Shown piece by piece: positions 55,263-64,000 of a stretch of 64,000 nucleotides of DNA. The notes below the pieces were generated by a model. That model saw only the letters and a program-made list of their open reading frames with translations, ran no database searches and was not told where the DNA came from. A program made the translations under genes and the position numbers. The DNA is taken from contig BDSI01000055.1 of assembly GCA_003117195.1 (NCBI GenBank), positions 62,001 to 126,000 on the forward strand. The letters run 5' to 3'. The DNA comes from Eudorina sp. 2006-703-Eu-15. Its lineage: Eukaryota; Chlorophyta; Chlorophyceae; Chlamydomonadales; Volvocaceae. Numbering within the stretch: the first letter of the stretch is position 1; each line of letters begins with the position of its first letter.

Positions 55263-55983
55263 ATGACGGCGAGAGGGCTCATTGTTATTCAGTACGGAAG
55301 CACGTTTGCCGCATGCTTCTGATTTCTCAAGCGTCCTTGACTCTTGTCTATTATCATTATACTTACATACCACATATTACTGCTTTCACGTTCTTGTGCC
55401 ATCATGCACATTGCTATCCTTGACCGCTGGACCAAGTTGACCCTGCCTTATATGGACGCTCTCATGAACTGTAAAACAATTATTAAGTAGAGACTGTCCG
55501 GTTGCTTTGTCTCTTCGCGTTTTGGCAGCTCTTGGGGCTGGCTTCGCAAGCGACAGAATGCGACAGACCGATAACATGGCTTTCATATTGGGCCGAGAAT
55601 ACGCATGCTGGTGAGAACAGAGTTCGCAAGCTTGCCTTGAGTAAGATTTGAGCTTGGTTGACTCGTGGACTCGCCAGCGTGGCCTGCAATCGTCATTTGC
55701 CGTTGTGAACAACCGCATTCTGCAACATAACATTGTGTGTGTCTGACCATCTGTCTTCCCATTACAGGAGAAGCGTGGCCAACGAGGCACTTGCTGAAGT
55801 GCCTTCTAAGCTCCGCTGGTGGAGCCGGTGGAGCACAGCAGCTGTGTGGCGAGAGACTAAGCAAAGCGGCCAGTTGGTGCATAACCGTAATTGCGCGGCG
55901 GGGGGCGAGGGGGCAAGGCAGCTGTCCGGACGAGGGAAGTCGCGGGAAGGAAAACATCGAGCAGGAGCAAGTCACCGGGGCCT

Positions 55984-56486
55984 CCACACGCGGTCTCAGG
56001 CCGTACGTGTGGGGGCCTGAGACCGCGTGTGGGGGCCTGAGACCGCGTGTGGGGGCCTGGCACCGCGTGTGGGGGCCTGAGACCGCGTGTAGAGGCCTGA
56101 GACTGCGTGTGGGGGCCTAAGATCGCGTGTGGGGGCCTGAGACCGCGTGTGGGGGCCTGGCACAGCGTAAAGGGGGCCAGAGACCGCGTGTGGGGGCCTG
56201 GCACCGCGTGTGGAGGCCAGGCACCGCGTGTGGGGGCCTGAGACTGCGTGTGGGGGCCTAAGATCGCGTGTGGGGGCCTGAGACCGCGTGTGGGGGCCTG
56301 GCACAGCGTAAAGGGGGCCTGAGACCGCGTGTGGGGGCCTGGCACCGCGTGTGGAGGCCAGGCACCGCGTGTGGAGGCCTGAGACCGCGTGTGGGGGCCT
56401 GGCACAGCGTAAAGGGGGCCTGAGACCGCGTGTGGGGGCCTGAGACCGCGCGTGGGGGCCTGAGACCGCGTGTGGGGGCCTGAGAC
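55984..56486 (+). repeat. 20-bp minisatellite with higher-order structure
   Basis: About 25 units of CCTGAGACCGCGTGTGGGGG with variants (GGCACC, AGATCG, CACAGCGTAAAG). A 7-unit block of 141 bases is itself repeated (56101 and 56242). The first unit is inverted relative to the rest. Confidence 0.95.
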
Positions 56487-57277
56487 ATGAGCCGCTGGAG
56501 CTCGCTGACAACCTGGGTGACGACAGCTTTGGAAGGGCAGGGCTCGGCGTCGGCGGCTTGCTTGTGGCACCAAACGGCCCAGAGCCAGGTGGCCCGAAGA
56601 GCGGTCCAGAGGGTTTGGAGAACCAGGCTGGTAGGGTACTGGCCCCAGGCGGCGGCCCTGTCTCCCATGTCGTGAGGTTTCGGCTTGCAATTTGCGCATG
56701 CGGGAATGTAGTACAATAACTGCCAGTACGGCCTGCTTTGGGTGCGGGCGTGCTTTTGCTTGCGAGCCATTAGGGTTGCAACATCCCGGACTGTCTTTGG
56801 GCACTCATGCATATTACTACATACATGGGTGGATTGAGAATGTCGTCGGGCTATGCCAAGGAGAGTTTGCCGTGGGGCTTTGTTGCCGTCGCGTATGGAG
56901 ACTGTCTCTGCTAACTGACTGTAAAACAGTAAGCCAGTTTCTTGACTTCGGAGGGGGCGTCCTGTCCTTCGCGTATGGGAGGTGGAGTGAGAGCCGTGCC
57001 GCAAGGAGCACTGCGCGAGAGTGCCTCTAGGGCGTGCTACCACCCAACGGGGCCAGGCGGGCAGAAAAACCGTCATTGGCATGTAACAATTTGGGCCTCG
57101 CGGATCGTGTCTGATTGCCAACGGTAGATCGCGCTTTTCAACATGCTCTGGGCCCCGCAGCGCCGCATTTGTGCTGTATGTACAGTGGGTGACAGACCGC
57201 ATGACTGATCATGAGCCGCCAGTAATAGTGATGACGGTTATGTTACAATTTCCAGCGAGCTCGTGTTCGCCAGTGCT

Positions 57278-57640
57278 ATGAAGATACGAGCTGTTACGAT
57301 GTCCGGCAGGATCCAACGAATTCGTAATATCCAGTGGCGTTTATCTCACCCCTATCCTTCTTCAATCGTTTCCGTTGTGTCTCCTTATCATGATTGGTAT
57401 TCTGTGTGCTGCTTGGTTACGGTCAATGAGCCTCCTGGCTCGTCCATACCAGCTCGCTTGCTTGAATTTAACATATTCATCAACATCTACGATGAAACAT
57501 ACGTTTCGCATTTGCAACATAATCTGCAATTAAGGAGGCTATCCATAAAGGTGCAGGTCAATGACGAGGCAGGTCGAAGCGTTGCACGGATTAACAAAGA
57601 CGCGAAAGTCAGCGTTGCCCGAATACATCCCAAGAGTTAA
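57278..57640 (+). CDS. Hypothetical 120-residue open frame beside the right inverted repeat
   Basis: ATG at 57278, stop TAA at 57638-57640, ending about 30 bases before the right arm. The product reads MKIRAVTMSGRIQRIRN... and ends with VARINKDAKVSVARIHPKS; it is basic, with a hydrophobic middle. No domain is recognised and no splice partners are evident. Its base composition is more balanced than the surrounding GC-rich repeats, and it may be a remnant of the element's own coding region or chance. Confidence 0.25.
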   Translation: MKIRAVTMSGRIQRIRNIQWRLSHPYPSSIVSVVSPYHDWYSVCCLVTVNEPPGSSIPARLLEFNIFINIYDETYVSHLQHNLQLRRLSIKVQVNDEAGRSVARINKDAKVSVARIHPKS

Positions 57641-57669
57641 GTCGCAATTATTAAGAGCAAGGAAGGCCT

Positions 57670-58108
57670 GTCCCTGCACCCCCGTCCTGGGGGTCAGGGC
57701 GCGCCTGCGCCCTGAGCCCTGATTTGGGGCGGGCCGACCCGGACGCCTGCAGGTCCCAGGGTCAGCCACCAGATATTCAAAAGAAGCAAATACCGCTACC
57801 AGAACAGCCTGTAATGTAGGAAAAGACGTGCCCCCCTGCGTCCCGGTTGCGGGGGTCACTGGCTGAGGCGCGCCCTGAGCCCTGATTTGGGGCGGGCCGA
57901 CCGGACGCCTGCAGGTCGCAGGGTCAGCCACCAGATAATCAAAATAAACAAAAACCGCTACTAGGACAGTCTGTAGTTACAGACCAGACGCGTCCGCCTG
58001 CATCCCGGTTTCGGGGGTCAGGGCGCACCCTGGCCGAGGCGCGCCCTGACCCCCAAAAAGACGTACTTTCTCAGGGCGCGCCCTGAGCCCTGATCTGTGG
58101 CCGCTGCC
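57670..58108 (-). repeat. Right long inverted-repeat arm
   Basis: Reverse complement of the left arm. The outer 240 bases differ at only a few positions; the inner half has indels, including loss of part of one palindromic sub-repeat. Confidence 0.88.
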
Positions 58109-58113
58109 TTACT

Positions 58114-58151
58114 GGGTCGGGACTACGGGTCCACCTTGTAACGGTTGCAAT
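58114..58151 (-). repeat. Dispersed GTGGACCC repeat, inverted copy
   Basis: Plus strand reads GGGTCGGGACTACGGGTCCA then CCTTGTAACGGTTGCAAT. This is the reverse complement of the 34217 copy with few changes, just outside the 6-kb element. Confidence 0.75.
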
Positions 58152-58740
58152 CGGGGCCCATGAGGGGCCCTGGACGTAACGCCCGGCCATGCATCGCGGC
58201 GGGCACATAAGGCAAGGCACACGCATTCGGGAGGAAACGTCTTCGCCCCTAGCGAGTTGATTCATCAGCCTTCGCGAGCCTGAATGTGCCTTTCTGCTGC
58301 CCTTGCGCAATCCCTTACAATCGTAGCAGCTATCACCAGCTGAGCAGCCGATAGGGGGACATCCCGTTCTCCTGACTAGTGGCAGGCAGGCTCAACGGGA
58401 GCGCCCACCTTGCACGGAAAGAGGATGGACCTCAGGATCGGAGGCCGCGTAACCGTGGCCGTACACATATATAAGCACATGTCGGCACAGAACAGAAACA
58501 TCTTATCTTGATAGCTGAGGCTGTATAGCAGAGCATGATTGTCGTCGAGCCTACAACAAGGATTAGTCGAGCAGGTACAGGAAGGTGGCGGGCTTAAGCA
58601 AGCCTAGTTGGTTCCCGGGTAGGGTCGGTGACAGGCGAAAAGCCATGCCGCTTCGACAAATGTTACGGAAAGGTCATCTTGCATCGGAATTAATTTTGAG
58701 CTTTCCTAATGTGGCAAACTTTCTTTCGCGGAGTTGGAAA

Positions 58741-58766
58741 TGCGGAGTCCGTTCGCGGACTCCGCA
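58741..58766. repeat. Perfect 11-bp hairpin with TTCG loop
   Basis: TGCGGAGTCCG, loop TTCG, CGGACTCCGCA. A second small hairpin (CCCGC TTG GCGGG) follows near 58792. Such palindromes are common in volvocine organelle DNA, so an organelle-derived insertion is possible. Confidence 0.75.
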
Positions 58767-61700
58767 CCTCTCCGAACGCCCACAACCAAACCCGCTTGGC
58801 GGGCAAGTTAGCCCAGCCCGCCACGCCGACGTACTTTCAACGCCAATGGGCAGAGAAGTATCTGCCGTCCCTTACAGCATAGCAGCTGCAACTGCCGCTT
58901 AGCTTAACACAGGCAATGTGTTGTGTTGTACCTTCTCAATTCAAGGTTACAATGGCAAGCACCGAATGGATATGCCACACGCCACAACATAGGGCCTAAA
59001 TTCCTTCAGGCGATGTCGTGAGAATGCGTCCAAAGGACCTCGGCGGGTACCATCTTTCAGACCGTGTTATCCCCTCCCATTCTCGCGGAAGGATCTGTTA
59101 TCGTATGTAGTCTGAGTATTAGAGATGTGAGAGGGGAAACACGTGAGAATCGTAAAGTTGAATGCTACCAGACTGCAACTGTGCTTGACGGGTCTTCGAG
59201 TTCAGGCATCCCGCAAAATCTAGGTCTAAATTTTTACAAAGAGGCATTTCAGATCATGATTCTTTTGTTTCATTCCATCTTGGCTGAAGGGGAAGCGGCC
59301 ATGAACTTTGGCGCTCGTTGGGACCACACCAGCCGGAACCAACATAGCGCTTTGTCCCTCCAACCATCCCTGCATCACTAGACCCATCCATAAGTGAAAA
59401 AACTGGCCTGCATTATGCGCGCGTACCCTTGTTAATTGCATTCCTAGCAAATTATAATAAGATAATTGCCTAGTCATATATCAACAATATCAAGTGCATT
59501 TCATGGGCTTAGCAGTGGAAATGGACCATAATAGCCTTGTACGACCAAGCACGGAAGGGGCGGCAAAACTCTAAATACAATATCAATATGTTCGTTTATA
59601 TAATGCTGAAGTGTAGAGGGGTAGAAGTCCCCAGGTAAAGGTTCGGTCCTACCCTCTGGATCATTCTTGGCAAGCAGTTTGCATCTGAGTCAGAGCAATT
59701 ACCAAGTAACTGAATTGTTTTGGGGCTAACTGAAGCTAGAGAGATTGAGCTGAACATAGCTGAATAATGCCTGACTAACACCGCCCGCCGCATATCGCTC
59801 GCCACGGACGATTTCCTGTCAGCCGCATAATATTCAGACTGTGTGCTCATATCATGTGATTGCACTTAAATTAGTAGCTGAACAGCATACCGTACAGAAC
59901 GCACGTCACAAATAAAGGTCGTTGTTCCTTACGTTTCAAGTCACGTTTTCAGGAAAGATCTGTAACTGTTGTATGACATGCAATTTTGTGTGCATGTGGC
60001 CTACCCTACCCTCCGCGTTCAACGTCCCCCCGCCCTCGTCCCTTTGCACCCTAACTTCCTATTGGGGGCTCTGCATTCTCCTACTTCTGCAACATCATGC
60101 CCTCGCCATGCCTGTCACCTGTCACCCGCCGTCCGTATATCTTGCTTCAAAACACGCATCGCCGGGATGGGTTGACCCTTGCGTCCCAGCCCAACGCTAC
60201 CCAACCAACCCAGCACCCTGAGGCGGCGTTTCCATCCGCGCAGTTGCTCACACACAACTGCACGTGGTTTGTAGACACCACGGTGCGCTGACATGAGTCG
60301 CAACGCCAATTTTACACACTGAACCTGAATCCGCGTCAGCAATGTATGCCAATTCGACTGCCGGCACCTGCCTGCGTCCGGGTCAGTCATCGTCGTCGTC
60401 ACATGCCCCACTCCGATTCTTTTGCTTTTCATGCGTATCTCGGGAGGGGAGGTGGAGGGTGCTCCGCCTGCCACGTCATCCACCCCGAAGTGCGGTGCAC
60501 AGACGGATCTTCGTTGTCTCATCGGAAAATGAATACAAGCACGCCAGCAGCAGCTTGATGACAGTCATCACTCAAAGAGACCAATGCCGGTCAACTGAAA
60601 CGCGAGCGGTAACCCGCGCCGTTGGCTTCGGCCTGCGCGTTCTCTCGTCTGAGGAACCCACCGCGGACATCACTACTCTGCCACGCCACATGCCATTGGT
60701 TTCATCGTGCCACATCGCAGCTTTCGTGTAAGCGTTATGCCGTGTGCGCTGAACGGCGCCCACCTCCGATTGAGTGCGAATGCCAACGATCCTACTCCGC
60801 GGGCAGTCCATGGCACGCCCGTCCTGCCTGAACCGAATGTTGGTGCCTGCGTTCTCTCTCCACCGGTCTCAAAATCTCGTCCCTGCCGTACAGTGCATTG
60901 CTGCATCCCAACACGGTCACAGTAAGGTAGGTCGCGAGGTCTGTAACCCATGTAGGACTTCTTACCTATATTGCCGAACCCTACATTAATCATATTCTAA
61001 ATCCTTCATTCGACATGTCGAATCTGCAGGCCGTGGGCCGTTTGGTGCCGTACGTCCGGCAGAGGGTCACACAGCCGCGCACTTCGTCATGCCCCCACAC
61101 ACGCCCATGCCGCTGCAGCAACGCCCAGTCCATGTCCTAGTAGAAATGCGACCGCCTGCCCCTCCCCACCCCCTCGCTCGCCGTCGTCCGGTGCACGAAA
61201 TACCTCGCGCCATCACCCGCCTTGACCAAGGAAGCGGACCAACACCCAAACCCAACTGCCTACGCCCACAATACAGATCTCTGCAAAGCTCAGAGCGCAC
61301 TCCCATAATTCGGCCGCAGCCCCCTACAAACATATGCCGGCATAACGAGCAGTGACAGACACCTGTATGCAAACATACACACTTGACTTAAGGACCTTGA
61401 ACTTGACGCCGGCGCATAAATCAAACGGGCCTGCCTCATCACAACGACACCATCCTGAGCGGACGGTCTGTCCCAGCACGCCGTGCCGTGCGGGTTGGCT
61501 GGACAAATGCATTGCGTGCGTTTGCATATGGACCCTGCAATCATGCGGCATCACACACCCTACACCGTGGACCGCCGCGACTAACAACCAAGAAATAACC
61601 GTATAAATATCGTCGTACATGCCGTCATTAACCACCACCCACGCACCGATCAGTCAATGGGCCAGCCATGGGCGCACTCGCCTCTCGCCGCCGCGATGCG

Positions 61701-62645
61701 CTTCCCATGTATGTGCGAATGCCCGACAAGTACAAAATGTGGGTCCTGCTCGTCGCTGCGGCGGCCCCTTCCAGCGGTGGCTGTTTAGCGCTCCAGATGT
61801 GCCGGGTGCTTGCTACCCCACTGGACATCCTCCCTTTTCCTGCGCCCTCCACGAGTCCCGGTTCTCGCGCCCACCACGCGTCCTAGCGACCGAGAGTTGT
61901 GAAACCCCCATGCCCAGGAACGACCCCGGGCACACCCAGGAATGTGCACTGGGATGGAGATCCAGCGCGGACGGGCGGCAAGCAAGGTTGGCAGGTCGGT
62001 CGCTAGCGCTGCGTGCATGGCGTATGTGCACGGATATGCAAGACAGACATATGCTTGCATGGCACATGGCACAAACGGGGCTCGAGTGCGTGCCTGCCCA
62101 GTCTCAGCTCCATCACACGGTCTCTCCACCCTGCGCTGCTACCAACGGCCCTCCTGCGCTACAGCGCTCCACGAGCTAGCCAGCTAGGTCTGCGGCAGCT
62201 AGCGGCGGCACCGCGGGTCCGTTCCAGTGCCCTCGTGCCTTTCATTACCGCGCCCTCGCCATCCGTGTCTCACCAACCCCTGCCAGCCAGCGCCTCGAAT
62301 GCCACCGCCCGACGCCGCCGAGATGACCTCACCAACAAGATGATCCCGCACCAGTCAACCGATCCAACCAATTCAACCGATCCAATCAACCAATTCAACC
62401 AATTCAACCGATCCAGCTCGTGCCACACAGCACACACAAGGGCACGTCTGCCGTCTTGACGAGCGAGGAACACCACGCAAGGCTCACGATCGGCAGGTAG
62501 GTGCATGCCATACCCCCGCTACCACGCACCGGGGCCTCGCCTGGTCCTGAGGGGGTCCCCGCGAGGCGGCGCCACCACTGGAGGCCCGCTCTCTACGAGC
62601 GCCGGTGGTGGCAGTTGAAGGCGTGTGTGTATAAAGAAATTGCCG

Positions 62646-62676
<31 letters not shown>

Positions 62677-62680
62677 ATAT
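62646..62680. repeat. (TG)n microsatellite
   Basis: About 14 TG units with one GG interruption, intergenic. Confidence 0.9.
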
Positions 62681-64000
62681 GAAAACGGAGCCGCGAGAAA
62701 CGATCAGTCCAGCTCGACCCTTGTGTGTGTGTATACCTGGGCCAGGTCATTACTTCTCATCGCGGACACACAGCACGCAGCACAGCATGCACAGGCTCAG
62801 CAGCTTACCGACCATAGGAATATAGGCCACAAAGACACGCACGCTCTCGACTGCGCCAAAGAGCTCAACCCAACTCAAAAGAGGCCACAACAGGTTGCAA
62901 CCGCCCCCACCGACGTGCACACGCGTGCTTGTGTGTTTTCCCGTCGGCACCCTGAGAAGGCTCTCGGCAACGGCTGCAACGGCACCAGCACATGCGCGAG
63001 GAGCGGTGCCCACAGCTCGGTAGTGTGTGCGCTTGCCAGGACGGAGACAGCGAGGCGCGCTGAGACACGTCTTATGCGTAGGCAGGCGTCGGTGTGTGTC
63101 GGTGTGTGCTCAGCGAGGAAAATCGCCGACACAACCGTGTGTGTGTATATATATACGCCCGTGCGTTCGACGGCAGGCAAAGCAGTGTATATGCGTGTTT
63201 ACGAGTGTGTTTTGCTGCCGTACAAGCGAGCACGTGTCTTGTACGGGCAGCACAAATGAATATTCGCGCAGGGCACCATGCGGCACCGGCAGAAGCGGCC
63301 CATCGAGCCGCACGTACGGATGCCGCGCCATCCACCGCACCACCGGCGCCGACCCCGCACCCGCACCAAGCACCAAGCACCGCCTGCACGTTCCCGGTCC
63401 CCCCAACCATATCTCACCACAGCGGCCTATCTATATCGAGGCGAAACATCATCGGCCTGCCTGCTTAGTGCTTTCCGCCGTGCACATACAGGACGCCCCA
63501 GAACGCTCGCCTCTGTCCGTCGCCTCCGCCGCCTGCCGCATCCTGGCTGCTCCTGCCCCCTGCCCGCCTGTGCTGATTGCCTGCCTGCAGTAGTTGCGCG
63601 TGGCTTTGCTGTACGGCGATTGACCCGGTTTGGTTTCCGGGCGCAAACATTTGCGCCGCTCACGCATACAGCAGCCCCCGAGGTTGCTTAGTGAACGCCG
63701 CGTGCTGCAGGTCACGTGTGGCCCAGCAGGACCGACACCATCCCCACCTGGAGTGGGTAACCAGCGAAGTCGTCCCTCAAAACATCGAACGGGCATTGAA
63801 GCACCCGACGACGAGTATCTGCCCGCCCGCCCGCCCGCCCACCCGCTCAAGACGCAATCGCTGCGGGGTGGGCGCCGTGCAGGCACAGGCACACCCGTAA
63901 CACTTGCCCGGCCCGAAAGGTAATGAACGGCATACCCGGCTATGTTCCAAAATAAAGGAGGCAGCCTCCCCGGTCGCGGGGAGCCCCCCACGAGACCCCC

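Larger units (their letters stand above)
52104..58108. mobile_element. 6,005-bp element with about 450-bp terminal inverted repeats
   Basis: Both ends start GG(T/C)AGCGGCCACAGATCAG and the outermost 240 bases are almost identical in inverted orientation; beyond that the arms stay alignable to about 450 bases with indels. TTA flanks both ends. The arms are built of two to three related sub-repeats, each with CAGGGCGCGCC...GGCGCGCCCTG palindromes. The 5.1-kb interior holds no recognised transposase. It holds a duplicated exon-like block, a 182-bp satellite, a 20-bp minisatellite and one 120-codon open frame next to the right arm. TSD and GG-start suit a non-autonomous PIF/Harbinger-like or foldback element; superfamily is inference. 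Confidence 0.8.
52101..58111. other. TTA target site duplication of the 6-kb element
   Basis: TTA occupies 52101-52103 and 58109-58111, directly outside the two inverted-repeat ends. A three-base TTA duplication is the preferred target of PIF/Harbinger transposons. Confidence 0.75.
58112..64000. other. Terminal 5.9 kb without a supported gene
   Basis: Contains an inverted copy of the GTGGACCC repeat (58114-58151), a TATATAAG promoter-like motif near 58468 followed by a short open frame at 58534, two hairpins near 58741-58805, and a TG microsatellite near 62646. Open frames of 60-250 codons occur on both strands, but none has a recognisable motif, paired splice sites and a credible start together. 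Confidence 0.35.

Noticed and set aside
54598..56486. CRISPR array
   Set aside because: Repeats are contiguous tandem units (182 bp and 20 bp) without unique spacers, and the genome is clearly a eukaryotic nucleus.
55857..56804. 315-codon minus-strand frame with repeated peptide
   Set aside because: The peptide repeat is only the translation of the 20-bp minisatellite (three units make 60 bases).

Overview
This window looks like nuclear DNA of a volvocine green alga (Chlamydomonadales: Chlamydomonas, Gonium, Eudorina or Volvox relatives). It is GC-rich and genes are split by many short introns with GTGAG/GTGCG-type donors. Several genes end near a TGTAA polyadenylation element. Coding regions carry low-complexity inserts (poly-Ser, poly-Gln, Gly-rich, Pro-rich), and one gene is a gametolysin-type (M11) matrix metalloprotease with a hydroxyproline-rich tail, a hallmark of this group. 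The species cannot be fixed from sequence alone.

Layout. Bases 1-39.4 kb are gene-rich. In order: a short-chain dehydrogenase (235-2377, +); a 13-exon gene joining a FIST-like sensor region to a LON substrate-binding domain (3371-11498, +); a 16-exon FANCJ/BRIP1 helicase with a 1,044-residue Gln-rich C-terminal exon (12192-24387, +); a plastid FAD5-like acyl desaturase (25097-28921, +); a small RING-finger protein that ends in a ubiquitin-like domain (32632-34098, +); and an AIM24-family protein (39393-36947, -). The gametolysin-like protease follows at 48065-44175 (-). All models were built by joining exons across consensus splice sites with matching phase. The one junction that does not match cleanly is in the RING-ubiquitin gene, and it is flagged.

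From about 39.4 kb, apart from the protease, the window is repeat-rich. It holds two 5'-truncated, decayed LINE ORF2 ends (about 40.7-41.5 and 50.9-51.7 kb) and a 237-bp hAT-type MITE with an 8-bp target duplication (50528-50764). It also holds a 6,005-bp element with about 450-bp terminal inverted repeats and a TTA target duplication (52104-58108). That element contains a duplicated exon-like block, a 182-bp satellite and a 20-bp minisatellite with higher-order structure. The last 5.9 kb has no gene I can support.

How the genes relate. They do not form an operon or pathway: they cover DNA crosslink repair/G4 unwinding (FANCJ), plastid lipid desaturation, extracellular matrix proteolysis, ubiquitin signalling, mitochondrial/AIM24 biology and a redox enzyme. 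The most unusual points are the 6-kb inverted-repeat element, the RING-ubiquitin fusion, the FIST-LON architecture, the enlarged FANCJ tail with a PCNA-box-like motif, short repeat families that sit in introns of several genes, and minisatellites that copy splice donor or acceptor sites.
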